From Cryptomeria japonica (Eukaryota; Streptophyta; Pinopsida; Cupressales; Cupressaceae), in contig NC_081408.1 in the NCBI RefSeq assembly GCF_030272615.1, positions 401,725,889 through 401,789,888 on the forward strand: a stretch of 64,000 nt of DNA, in the 5' to 3' direction. The notes under the pieces are model-generated. The model was given only the letters and a program-made list of their open reading frames with translations. It was not told where the DNA came from and did no database searches. The position numbers and the translations under genes were made by a program. Positions 45,018 through 55,697 of the stretch are shown piece by piece; the stretch's first letter is position 1, and the number at the start of each line of letters is the position of its first letter.

Positions 45018-46077
45018 TGTATACACCTAAAAAATGGTCTGGAGATAGTTAATTAAATACACAGTTATTTGATTAATTTTCCTTCCCAATTAATTGAATT
45101 CACAAGCAATTTGATTAATTTCTCTATTCATCTACTAGTAAATAAATCTACTTGATTTATTTATATAGTTCATTTCATATCCCTTTTGATTAATTAATCT
45201 AAACTAATTAATCCTCCCCCTATCTAAATCAATTCTTCTAATCCCTAATTAAAATTAACAAACTCAATTTTGTTGAGATTAATTACCATTTTCCAATTAT
45301 TTGAATTTCTAAATTCAAATGAGCACATGGCTCCTAACTTTTAACCACCTAACCTAACCATCCCCTAATCTAACTCATTCCACCTAACCTTGGGTTTAAC
45401 TAACCCTATCCTATCTTGCACACCCTAATGTCCTTATCCTAACCTCCCATGGTGTGGATATTCTCCCCTTGAGACACATGGAACTTTTGCCACATGTCTC
45501 CTCCCTTGGAAACTTGCCCTCTCATGAGCGAGGCTCCTTGACACTTGTCACCATAGAGGTGACAAGTGTCCCTTGCTCCAACCTTTTCTCCAACTTCCTC
45601 AATCTTGGCCCTTGATATCTTCAAATCAGATCTAGATCATCGATTCCTGCCACCTCAGCTTTGGCCTTAGAATTTCTATAAATATCCCCCTTTTTGGAGC
45701 AATAAGGATCCCTTGCATTCATATTTTTAGCATCATTACTATAGGCATTTGCATTTCAATAATCTAGTAATTAGCATTTTGGATTAATCATAGCATGTTA
45801 ATATAATTTTTTAGATCATGCATTTCATATCATTTGCATAATCAATCATGATCAAGTAGCTACTCAACTCTTGAGTTGCCACTTTGGAGGTCATTGCTCC
45901 CCTGAGAGTCAATCAGTCCAACACCTTCAAGGTCCTCAAGAATAGAGGAAAATGGGATATTTCAAGGAAGGCTTATGGTTTGCATCTTTAATTTAGTTTT
46001 CAATTAAGCTTTCCATTATGTTTTATTGTCTCATTATATGTGTATGCCTTTCTATTTACCACATTTTTAGCATCACA
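45018..46077 (+). mobile_element. Solo LTR, 1060 bp, Gypsy-like
   Basis: TGTATACACCTAAAAAATGG at the 5' end and ACATTTTTAGCATCACA at the 3' end, flanked by AGTTC at 45013-45017 and 46078-46082 (exact). The start resembles the Gypsy-1 LTR (TGTAGACACCTAAAAATGGT). A TATA box-like TATAAATA at 45677-45684 fits a plus-strand LTR promoter. No internal region remains, as after LTR-LTR recombination. It interrupts LINE-B between RT and zf-RVT. Confidence 0.92.
45677..45684 (+). promoter_or_regulatory. TATA-like box of solo LTR
   Basis: TATAAATA follows AATTTC and precedes a short C-rich stretch, about two thirds along the LTR, where the U3-R junction promoter usually lies. Confidence 0.6.
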
Positions 46078-46082
46078 AGTTC

Positions 46083-47700
46083 TTGAACATTCTCCATGAT
46101 AACTTCGAGCCAAGGGCTAGATTGCAAAGTCTTTGGTCCTGAATGTTAGTTCCACCCTTCAATTTATCTTTTTAGACAATCTCCCAAGCCACCAAAGGAA
46201 TGTGTTTCTTCTCATTAGCACCATCCCATAGGAATATTCTAAATTGAGATGTTAGAAGTGAAGTTGCCCTATTTTTGAGCTTGAGACATGAAAGTGAGAA
46301 AATGGGAATATCAAAAAGAGTAGATTTAACCATTGTGATTCTCGCAGCAAGTGAGAGCTAGTCGCCAATACACATTTCACACTTCTTTTTAATTTTATCA
46401 ATCATGGCCTTCCAATGTTACCCTTTTGAATCTCCCATGAAAAGTGGAATTTATAAATATTTTGAGGGCAAAGACTCAATTTTGAAATCAGCTATGTTTA
46501 CAATCTTCATTGTACTGTGTGTGGGGTATTGAACAAAAACAAGCTAGACTTATCAAAGTTAATGGCTTGGCCCGAATTATTAGAGTACTCCTCTAGTAGA
46601 CCTTTAATGGTTTCAACTTCGTGAACTGTGGGAGATCCCATAAGAATTGTATCATCGACAAACATTAGATGTGTAAAAGGCGGGAAGCTATGCAACAATC
46701 AAATTCCAATTCAATGGTAATTGCTCGCTTTGTGTTTGATGTTTCTTCTTAGAGTGTCTACCATTAGGAGGAAAAAGAAAAAGGAGAGGGGATCTCCTTG
46801 TCTGTGGCCTTTCCCACCTTGGAAGAAACCATTCAAGGCACCATTTATAATCACAGAATACCTAGTGGTAGAAATGCAATTGTAGACCCAATTTAACCAT
46901 TTTTTCCCAAATCCAAACTTCTCCATCACCTTAAGAAAAAATATCCACTTACTTGATGGTATTCCTTAATGATATCTAATTTTATGAGCATACATTTGAG
47001 AGAAGACTTCTTAACCGTATGTATAATTTCATGTATAGTTATAACCCTGTCCACAATGTTTCTTCCAAAAATAAAACCACTCTGCTCCCAAGATATTACT
47101 TTGTGTAGTAATAATTTTAGCATGTTCACCATCAGTTTAGGTATCACTTTGGAAATTGTGTTGCACAACAATTTTTTTTTGTAGTTCCCGAAGTTAATGC
47201 ATTCACCTTTTTTGGGAACAAGAGGAATGCTTGTGTTGTTTATTTCCTTGAAAATCATGGTTTTATTTCTAGATTCCTCCACCACCTTCCAAATGTTGTT
47301 TCCCATTAAGTCCCAACAACTTTGGAAAAACCTTGCACGCTATGAGTCTTATATGGGTGTAAGTGAAAAACCACATTTGACTTCATCCAAGGTTGAGGGA
47401 CACATCAAGAAAGTATTGTCTTTATCAATGATCAGATTAGGAATGCTCTGCAAAAGTAGATAACTGAGGGAATCAATCTCATCCTCCTTTCTCAGAAGCC
47501 TCTTAAATAAATTAACCCCAATATGTTGCATTTCATGTGGCTTGCTCACCACCGTGTTATCAATTTTCTTGATTTGGACGATTTTGTTTAGAATTTGCTT
47601 ATTTTTGGAGGTGTTGTGAATTTTTTTTAATTCATGTCGCCTTCCTCCAACCAAACTTCCCTCGATTTTATCCCCTATTAGAATTCCTTTCAAGCCAATA
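46083..47700 (-). pseudogene. LINE-B reverse transcriptase
   Basis: In order on the minus strand: LLRKEDEIDSLSYLLLQSIP (47500), NNTSIPLVPKKGECINFGNY and LLCNTISKVIPKLMVNML (47200-47100), SWEQSGFIFGRNIVDRVITI (47080), LKCMLIKLDI, KKWLNWVYNCISTTRYSVII and GGKGHRQGDPLS (46930-46790), and FTHLMFVDDTILMGSP (46650), the catalytic F-V-D-D. A thumb-region segment runs to 46083. Open blocks lie in at least two frames. It would perform target-primed reverse transcription if intact. Confidence 0.9.
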
Positions 47701-48130
47701 CTTCTTTGTATTCAACCAATAATGATTTATCTTTTTGATATTCATATTGGGTAATACCATTCTAAATTACCATTTCGTTGAGCACTACTAGAGTTATTTT
47801 GATCCAAATCTTATCAACAAAAAAGTCACTAAAAGTTTCTCAATTCTCAACATTAAACTTCTTTGTAACTTTCTTTAGCTTTCCGTGGAAAATGTACATC
47901 CATGATCCTTTTTTTTCACAAGGTTCTTCCTACGAGGATTTTAGTTTCAGTGTCAATTCTAGGTGTTTATACCTCATTTTTTCAAAACAAAACTGATATT
48001 TTGGGCCATTGTTGGTCTCAATTTTGCCTACCTCAACTGAAAAATGATTAGAAATAGGGATGGGACATATTTGTGAGGTTGGAAGACTAGACCATCTCAA
48101 CGACGAATCCAAAATGAGAGAGCAATCCAA
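47701..48130 (-). pseudogene. LINE-B linker between endonuclease and RT
   Basis: The C-terminal part of the endonuclease (around 48130-47930: FDSSLRWSSLPTSQICPIPI followed by NHFSVEVGK, the S-x-H-like end) and the connecting segment lie here in broken frames. Confidence 0.6.
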
Positions 48131-48718
48131 ACACTTTGCAATATTGGCGAAGCCTGATCACCTATTATTCCATGTGTAATTTCTATTCAAAGGCAAACAA
48201 TCAATGAGATTTTTGTTATTGACAAAGTCTATAGTCTTTTTTTGAATGGGGAATCAACCTTGTTCCTCTTGATTTTTCTAATTGATCTAGGATGGCAGGA
48301 AAAACACCACCAAAGCTATGCATTTCTTGAGGATCATCCAACTCCTTTCTTGGTTTGATCCACAGTCTTCTTGTTTCATTTGTCTTAGTTGGGCAATAAA
48401 TATTATATAGAAATAACTCAAGAGGTGAACAAAGACTCTTAATGCCTCTCTTCTGCCAGCTAGGGTTTGATATTAGTATGCCAACCTTCACCTTATCAAT
48501 GCGCCAAAAAAACCTAGGCCACTTGAGGCACCCTATGTTTCCACAAAGGAGGCTTCCCATCATTTGAAGTGTTTACAAAATAATTTGACATCCTTATTCC
48601 CCAACTTAGTTTCCTCTAGAAGAATGATATCATCTTTCTTAGCTTCAAGTGGGCACTTAATCATGCACCTTTTTTTAGGGGCATTCAAGCCCTTGACATT
48701 CCATGTAAGGACCATCAT
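48131..48718 (-). pseudogene. LINE-B endonuclease domain
   Basis: It begins at ATG 48713-48715: MVLTWNVKGLNAPKKRCMIK, then DIILLEETKLGNKDVKLF with the catalytic E-E-T-K. Middle strands are SNPSWQKRGIKSLCSPLELF and LFLYNIYCPTKTNETRRLW. The G-D-F-N motif is not recognisable. Open to 48216 in one frame after a break near 48565. Confidence 0.85.
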
Positions 48719-49990
48719 TTCCCTCTAAGGGATCAGTTTCCTCCCGTGGGTCCAAAGAGTAGCATGTAGGCTTTAATTGAAATTTCATCCACTTTCAAGG
48801 CCTTCTCATCCCTCTTTTATGTACCATATTTTCTCCCTTTAGACTTCTTGACTGCACTTCCATTAATAATTTTTAAAGTGGATTGACTAATACATTAAGA
48901 ATCTAGGATGTCGATGGCATCCAACGGGTTATCTTCCTCCATCGAATTCATATCATCATTTGTCTCTTGATCAAGATGGGGAGTTTTAGGGGAGCTTACT
49001 CTTTCCTTTATGTGAAGATCCTCTATGGGTATCAAATCTCTAGTTTCATAGTTAGTTTCTTTTTCCCCAATCCTCACATGCTTGAGATCCATTTTCTTGT
49101 CCAAGAGTTCCTCCTCTTTTAGTCGTTCAATCAAGTTTTCCCATTTTGTTTCTTCCAGTATTTCTTCCCCTTATGTGGTTAGGGTTATGGCCTTGAGGAG
49201 AGTTTGTTAGTGCCGCTTAGATATGGTCTTTTGTGTATTGCATTTTTTAAGTTTTAGGGATCCATACTTATGGGATTAGTTTATGCCATCCTTCTCCATG
49301 TGATTTCAAATCCTACACCTTAGGCAGTAAAATTTCCTTTCTTCATATTCAATATCCTAAAACCACTTCCTTCCCCCATATGAGAGTGTAATTGTAGAGG
49401 ATAATGGATCGAGGGAGATGATTTTAATTCTAGGAAAAAGTGTGGATTAACTATCTCCTCCATCCATACCAAGTACCATTCCAAGTTTGGAACCAATTAG
49501 GCCAAGGTATGGTTCCAATCTATAATCAAGTGGCAGATTGTTCAGAGAGATCTAGAAATCTCCATTCCATGAAGCTTTTTCCTTTTTTAAATGTAAATCA
49601 AGAAGTCATTCAACCACCAAGGGGAAGCACTTACCACTTTGTCACATTCATTTTCTGATGCAAACTCTATTGTAAAGAAATGTTTTCGTAAAAAAATGAT
49701 CTCCATCACACTTTTCCAATTTTCCCATATCCATGCTTGAATATGTTTGTGGGATGCTCTCCCTCCAGTAATGTTTGCCTGAATTGCAAGATAGGAAAGT
49801 GCTTCCACGTCCATATTGACCACCGAAAAAACATAAATTTCACATGGAGGGGTCATGGACTCGATAATGTGGAGTCCCTTACGAAGTTTCTTTCTATTTT
49901 TTTTGTGCCCATTTTATTTTGTGCAATTCTACCACATGTTGGGTTTTTCTCTGATCGGTTCTCCATTTTTTTTTGTGCCTAATCCAAGGT
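48719..49990 (-). pseudogene. LINE-B ORF1 (DUF4283-like) and 5' end
   Basis: ATG at 49964-49966 begins MENRSEKNPTCGR; a frameshift near 49860 leads into KHIQAWIWENWKSVMEIIFL and TIEFASENECDKVVSASPWW, the DUF4283-like domain. A degenerate zinc-knuckle-like stretch lies near 49340. The acidic, proline-containing C-terminal piece 48895-49134 (DLIPIEDLHIKERVSSPKTP) follows. Functionally the RNA-binding partner of ORF2. The 5' end of LINE-B is estimated, not seen. Confidence 0.75.
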
Positions 49991-51161
49991 TTTGGTTGAA
50001 ATTGGCCAACCTAGAGAGAATGGGGTTTCCATAAGCTAGGATTGTGCCAAATACCAAATTATCATATTGCTATCAAGATTCAATTGTGTAGTTTTTGAGT
50101 CAAGCTCAATGAACCATGTTTCATGAGTAATGGTTCACAAGAGCCCATCTCTCATGAGAATGAATGGTCCATTTAGCACTCATTTCATCTAGGTGATACT
50201 CACAGAGGTGAAGCATTGGGCCTTCTTGATGTGTGTGTTAAAAAGTGGTCTGTAGCTGCAAGCACAACACTTCAATTAAGTCATTATATGCATGGTTAGT
50301 AAATAATAATCAATCAATAATAAACCATAACAAAGAGACTAATTTCCTTCTAAAAGATGTGAGTATAAGATTGCTCTCATATTTTTATAAGCAATACCAG
50401 TGACTAGACTACACCAAGATGAAGGATTTTAATCTATATGATATTTAACTATATGGATGCAAAAATGGATGAATAATTCAAGCAATAATCAATTCAAGCA
50501 ATATGGGTGAATAAAACTAAATATGGATGCAAATAATCTAAAAAAAAGCACAATGTATTCAATGATTCCAGAGCGAAATTAGCATGATAATAATCTCCAA
50601 GCGTGTTCTCAAAAATCTCTGGGGTGAATTGAAATGAGAGCTAAAGACTGAATTTATAGAGAATTACAAAAAAGCTCAATTTAGGATTAATTGAAAATAA
50701 TTGAGAAATCTGGTTTAGTTAACCTTGAGATAGATTCCAATTATAGTTTAATTGAAATGCATTCAAATAAGAAGTTCAAGTTGCATTAGAAATAATATTA
50801 AATGAATTCCATGCACTTGTGATAAAAATAGATAATTCCATGCATATATTTGATTTTTTCAAGAAAAGAGTCTTTTCAATGCAACTGAACTTCTTTTTCT
50901 GAAAAGCTTTGAGTTCAAATTTTAAAGAATAATTCAATAATTCAATTAAATTGCTTTTTTGATTTCAAGTTCTAAATTTAAAAAAAGAAATAATATCTCA
51001 AGTTTGATTTCTCTCTCAATTCAATTCTTTTTGTTTATTTTCAATTCAACTCTTGCTTTTGTAATTAATTCATCTTTTGTAATAAATTAATTCCTTTTGC
51101 ATGATTAAATGGCAAATTTATTAATTAATTAAATATGCAAGGATATTTAATAAATTAAAAT
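49991..51161. other. Non-coding stretch between LINE-B and Gypsy-1
   Basis: No gene. From about 50250 it resembles LTR-style A+T-rich DNA; a minus-strand CTCTATAAATTCAG near 50650 resembles the TATA region of the Gypsy-1 LTR (CTCTATAAATTGGATG), so this may be part of an old LTR in minus orientation. No ends were found. Confidence 0.4.
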
Positions 51162-51166
51162 AGGAT
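51162..51166. repeat. Gypsy-1 target-site duplication, left copy (AGGAT)
   Basis: AGGAT stands immediately before TGTAGACACC and again at 63990-63994 immediately after the right LTR. Confidence 0.95.
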
Positions 51167-51459
51167 TGTAGACACCTAAAAATGGTCAACGCTTGCGGAG
51201 TCATACTTTAACATTTGCGCATTGCCTCATTTTAGGTTTTTGCGTTGCATTAACATTTCTCTTATGTCACACACTTGGTTTTTATCATTTGCGAGCATCG
51301 AGTCTTTCTTCTACATTCTTCATTCGTCTCGCTCTCAAATTTGGTCTTGTCGACAACACTATCTAGTCATGATTTTGATCGATCTTATCCTGTCGCATCA
51401 ATGTGCGTAGTCATTTGTCATCATTTTGGACATCGTCAATCCTAATTAGGGTTTTGTCC

Positions 51460-51690
51460 TCTTATCAATCTTGTCATTTTGCGATCGATTTGTCATCGAT
51501 CGTTGTCATGTTCAATCTTGTCATTTTGCGGTCGATTTGTCATCAATCGTTGTCATGTTCAATCTTGTCATTTTGCGATCGATTCATCATCAATCGTGGT
51601 CATTTTCAATCTTGTCATCTTGTAATCTATTTTGTCATCGATCCTTGTCCTCTTGTCAATTTTATCATTTTGCGATTAATTTGCCATCGA
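51460..51690 (+). repeat. Tandem repeat in Gypsy-1 LTR, about 47-bp unit, five copies
   Basis: Units start CAATCTTGTCATTTTGCGAT and contain CGATTTGTCATCGATCGTTG. They are GATCG-rich, with palindromic CGATCG cores. The same array is at 62662-62892. Located in U3, such arrays often hold enhancer sites; that role is inference. Open frames across it are by-products of the periodicity. Confidence 0.9.
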
Positions 51691-52169
51691 TCGTTGTTTG
51701 TCTCAATTATGTCAATTTGGATCAATTAGTCATTGTTCCTCGTCAATTGGCACATTTCTCAATCAAATCATTTATCAGCATTGGTCCTTTGTTAGTCAGA
51801 ATCATGATCATAATCGAATCAACATCAATTATCTTTCATCAAGACCTAATTGTCGTTCTTGCATTGTTAGTTCATCTTTTAGGGTTTCATGATTTAATCA
51901 TTTAACCTTGTTTGTCATTTCTCTCTCTAGGATTAATAAATTATTTATTTATCCTAAGTCTTCTTATCGCAATTAAATGTTCATTTAATTGGCTAATTAT
52001 TCCTCTTTTTGTGAATTAATTAATAAATGACAAATTATTAATTAATTTACCTAATTCCTAATTTCCTAATTTCCATCAATTTCTAATTTCTAATTTCCTA
52101 ATTTTCATCAATTTTCTAATTTTCTATTTTCTAATTCCTAATTTCAATTCTCTCCTATTTTCATGGGAA

Positions 52170-52300
52170 TGACATAGAAATTTGTCATAATTTGTCATAA
52201 TTGACAATCAATCAATTCTTGACATAGAAATTTGTCATAATTGACAATCAATCAATTCTTGACATAGAAATTTGTCATAAATTGTCATAATTGACATTTT
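52170..52300 (+). repeat. Second tandem repeat in Gypsy-1 LTR
   Basis: GACATAGAAATTTGTCATAA followed by TTGACAATCAATCAATTCTT recurs about 2.5 times here and about 3.5 times at 63370-63570. Confidence 0.9.
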
Positions 52301-52360
52301 TGATTTGCAATTTCTATTTGAATTGAATCATGCTAATTTGATCTTTTTCTCCAATTTCTC

Positions 52361-52366
52361 TATAAA
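52361..52366 (+). promoter_or_regulatory. TATA box of Gypsy-1 5' LTR
   Basis: TATAAA in the context TTTCTCTATAAATTGGATG, about 360 bases before the LTR end; the same site in the right LTR is at 63631-63636. It is the likely core promoter that starts the genomic RNA. Confidence 0.65.
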
Positions 52367-52719
52367 TTGGATGAATTTCTTCAATCCCGACTAATGAGAA
52401 TGAGAATAATCACTTTGTCGAATCAATCACGCTTCGAGTACTCTTGAGCAATCATCTTGTCTACTTGCTTTCATATCATAATCATGCACTAGTAGGTGAG
52501 ATCCACAACAAAGCTATTTGGACAAGAAAGAAGGACAATGGAGTCGCATGAAGGAAGCATTTAGATCTACATTTGGTTTGCATGGTCTTTAGTTTTGAAT
52601 GTTTTATTTTCATGTCTTTATTGAGTGTGTTTAGGATAGATAATTGCAATGAGCTTTTGTGATTGAGCTATGATTAATATTTTGAATTGCTTGTGATGAT
52701 TTCCGAATTCCTAGCTACA

Positions 52720-53830
52720 TTAATTGGTGAACTTGATGTGAAAGGAGCTCCTGCAACTCCTTCCAAACCAACTCCTGCAAGTCAGTATAATCTCTTGGAT
52801 CATCTAGGAAAGACACCTGCACAAATATCAATCCTTGAGTTATTGAAAATGTCTCCCATGCATCGTGCAGTCCTGGATAAAGCTTTAATTGAGTCCACTG
52901 TCCCAACAGATATTGATGTTGACCAGTTTCAAGCCCGGATTGGACATCTAGCTGTTTCCCAAAATGTCGCATTTTCTGATAATGATATCTCACCTGATAA
53001 GCTCCCTCGTAATGATCCTTTGCACCTTGAAGTCTTTGTCCATAATTGCAAAATCCGACGAGTCTTGATAGATGGCGGAGCAGGTCTTAATATTTGTACC
53101 TTGAGAGTGGTCATTGGCCTTGGATATACAGAAAATGATATTGATGCTTCCAGAAGAATAACAATAAAAGCATATGATGATACTGAGCGCCCATCCAAAG
53201 GGATAATTACATTGCCTATCAGAGTCGGTACAGTGACAGAAAACACTTTCTTGCAGGTCTTGGACCTCAATCTCCCTTACAATATGATTCTTGGTCGTCC
53301 ATGGATCCATGCAATGAAAGCAGTTCCATCCACTTATCATCAATGTTTAAAATATCCTTACAATGGAACTAAGATAACAATTCCAGGAGATCCTAATCCA
53401 TTTCAATTTTGTGCTACTCTAAAGGATACTCCTCAGCAGCAAGTCCCAGTCAATAGAGAGGCCAATTCACATAGTTATGTGGATCCTAATGAATTGTTAG
53501 ATGCTGTCAAAGGAAAATTGAAGATACAAGACCAAGGGTGCGGAGAATATTCAATGGATCAAACATTCCTCATTGGGAATTTACCAATATCTCCAAAATC
53601 ATATGGCAAACCACATTTATTGCAAAAGGAACCTAAGGTCATTATTCAATATCAGCCTCCCACTACATTTACAAGATGGGGTGAACTTGACAAAGAAACT
53701 TTAGATGATGATGTCATATATTGGCTCTACAAAGATCCAACTGAGACCCCACCCGTCAGGTTGCCAGTGGAACAATACGACAAAGGATTACTATGCTGCA
53801 AAAGAAAGGATATGACGGCTGCAGTGGCTT
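52720..53830 (+). pseudogene. Gypsy-1 aspartic protease segment (Gag missing)
   Basis: The open frame continues from inside the LTR, so its apparent start at 52687 is not the real one. Element sequence begins at 52720. SQYNLLDHLGKTPAQISILE and LKMSPMHRAVLDKAL are the Tat pre-protease region, IRRVLIDGGAGLNICTL carries the catalytic D (about 53071), and YNMILGRPWIHAMKAVPSTY then HQCLKYP completes the protease. Gag with its zinc knuckle should precede this by about 400 residues and is absent. The frame lasts to 53832, then pol continues in another frame. Confidence 0.88.
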
Positions 53831-54965
53831 AGGCCTAAACAACAATGGAAGGCTAGAACCTGTTATACCCAAGATGCGACCTCCGACTTTAGGGTTAGGT
53901 TTTGTACCGTTGTGAATTGGACCCTCATCTTCCAAAGTGCCCACGTGTAGAAAAGGGCATGACTCTGATGATGAAATAACACCTGAGGATACCCGACCCG
54001 AAACTGATTCCAATGAATGGGAGTGGAGTTCTTTTTCTTCTAGCTCCTATGCCCTCGACAATATTTTCATTGACCCTGATAAGTTGCCTATGGAAGACAA
54101 GCATGAAATAACTCCTCTTCCTAAAACATGTCCTCATGCTTGGATAGAGTCATTCTGGGATCCAAGCTCCAAATCAGATACAAGCAGTTCGGATAGTGAC
54201 ACCACAGATGTTTACATCTTTACCATATCAGCCCTTTCTCTCACAACCGATGATGACATGCCCCTCATCTATCCCCAGCTTATCCAACATGACCAACAAG
54301 AACCACTCACATTGGACTGTTTTCAAAATGACGAAGCAATTGCAGAATTCCTTGGACTACGGGAAGGCATGCCACAAGGTGATCATAAGGTAGGATTTGC
54401 TATCGATTTGGATTCCACAACATATTTTGGGGAGTCAACTCCCTCTTCTAGTCATCAAAATGAAAAAAGAAAAGAAAAAGTAAAAAATCAAAAGAATAGA
54501 TCTTTGAGTGAAAACCGTAAGGCACTCTCTGATCATACAAAAGTAAAAACAAAAGACGTACCTGCGGGTGAAAACCTCTCTGAGGTGCCCAAAGGTGGAA
54601 GAGTGGACATACCCCTATCAAGTCAGGACAAATCAACATTGCTGGTGGAAATGACCGAGGAAATCAATTTGGGTACACCTGACAACCCTAAGGTCATTCA
54701 TTTTGCTGCTTCTCTATCAAAACAGGAAAAGATAGATTTTGTCAATTTCTTTCTTGAGAAGAAGATCAGCTTTGCATGGTCCTATGCAGATATGCCTAGC
54801 CTCGATCCAGAATTAGTCCTTCATCATTTGCCATTGAAAGCCGATGCCAAGCCTGTCAAACAGAAACTTCGAAAGATGCATCCCCAGGTGGCTCTTTTGG
54901 TCAAGGTGGAACTGAAAAAATTACTGGATGTGGGCTTCATTAGACCCATTGATTATGGAGACTAG
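53790..54965 (+). pseudogene. Gypsy-1 pol linker and RT N-terminus
   Basis: The frame reads GYDGCSGLGLNNNGRLEPVI then PPTLGLGFVP, a glycine-rich G-patch-like segment common after protease in Tat elements, then a stop near 53913. From 53937 it is open: an acidic serine-rich linker (WEWSSFSSSSYALDN), a basic stretch, then FAASLSKQEKIDFVNFFLEK, FAWSYADMPSLDPELVLHHL and KKLLDVGFIRPIDYGD, the start of RT. TAG at 54963-54965 stands where relatives have tryptophan. Confidence 0.85.
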
Positions 54966-55697
54966 ATTTCAAATTTAGTACCAGTTAGCAAAGTAACTGG
55001 GGGCATTAGAATCTGTATAGATTTTAGGGATCTCAATAAAGCATGCCCTAAGGATGATTTTCCATTGCCGAATATCGACATCATAGTGGACATGACTGCT
55101 GGATATGAGATGCTTTCATTGATGGATGGTTTCTCCGGCTATAACCAAATTCGCATTGCTCCTGAAGATCAACATAAGATAGCATTCACCTGTGCTTGGG
55201 GTACTTATTGCTGGAATGTGATGCCCTTTGGTCTTAAAAATGCAGGCGCAACATATCAAAGAGCGATGACGACAATTATTCATGATTTCATGCATACTTT
55301 GATGGAGGACTATGTTGATGACTTATTATGTAAATCTGTCACAAGAGATAGTCATCTAGCCATCCTGGGCCCAATCTTTCACTGAATGGAGACATACAAG
55401 TTCAGACTCAATCCAAAGAAGTGTGTCTTTGGTGTCACAGCTGGCAAGTTACTAGGGTATATTGTTTCTCACATAGGCATTGAGGTCGACCCTGCCAAGG
55501 TTAAAGCAATAATGGATATGCCTCCTCCTTCTAATCTCCGTCAATTACGCAGTCTGCAAGGAAAGCTCCAGTCAATCCGTCGCTTCATAGCTCAGTTGGC
55601 CGACAAATGTCATCCATTCCAGCATCTACTGCATAAAGGTGTCGCTTTTAAATGGACTTAGCAATGTCAATTAGCCTTTCAAGCTCTCAAAGAATAT
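54966..55697 (+). pseudogene. Gypsy-1 reverse transcriptase
   Basis: In frame with the upstream piece: LVPVSKVTGGIRICIDFRDL, PKDDFPLPNIDIIVDMTAGY, LSLMDGFSGYNQIRIAPEDQ, FGLKNAGATYQRAM and the catalytic MEDYVDDLL (YVDD at 55311-55322). TGA at 55383-55385 and TAG at 55659-55661 interrupt. LNPKKCVFGVTAGKLLGYIV and RQLRSLQGKLQSIRRFI lie between them. RT copies the element RNA in the particle. All catalytic residues are preserved despite the stops. Confidence 0.95.

Larger units (their letters stand above)
24860..49990 (-). mobile_element. LINE-B: full-length-type L1 retrotransposon, split by Copia-1 and a solo LTR
   Basis: The pieces of one minus-strand L1 occur in the right order on the two sides of Copia-1: ORF1 (near 49966-48720), endonuclease (48715-48130), RT (47700-46500), connection and zf-RVT (46480-44330), RNase H start (43880-43805), then after the 18-kb insertion RNase H end and 3' region (25710-24860). 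A 1060-bp solo LTR sits between RT and zf-RVT. Removing both insertions leaves about 6 kb, normal for a plant L1 with RNase H. The frame changes many times, so this is an old copy. A target duplication at its own ends was not found. Confidence 0.85.
51167..52719 (+). repeat. Gypsy-1 5' LTR
   Basis: 1553 bp, TG...CA. It carries a tandem repeat of about 47 bp (51460-51690), a second tandem repeat (52180-52290) and a TATA box-like site. The right LTR is 1621 bp, the difference being mainly one extra unit of the second repeat. Confidence 0.95.

Noticed and set aside
45439-45624. Small open frame in the solo LTR
   Set aside because: It lies in LTR DNA, with no family match and no conservation visible.
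51403-51905. Two overlapping open frames of 108 and 144 codons in the LTR, repeated at 62673-63107
   Set aside because: They follow the 47-bp tandem repeat, have no domain, and lie wholly inside a non-coding LTR.
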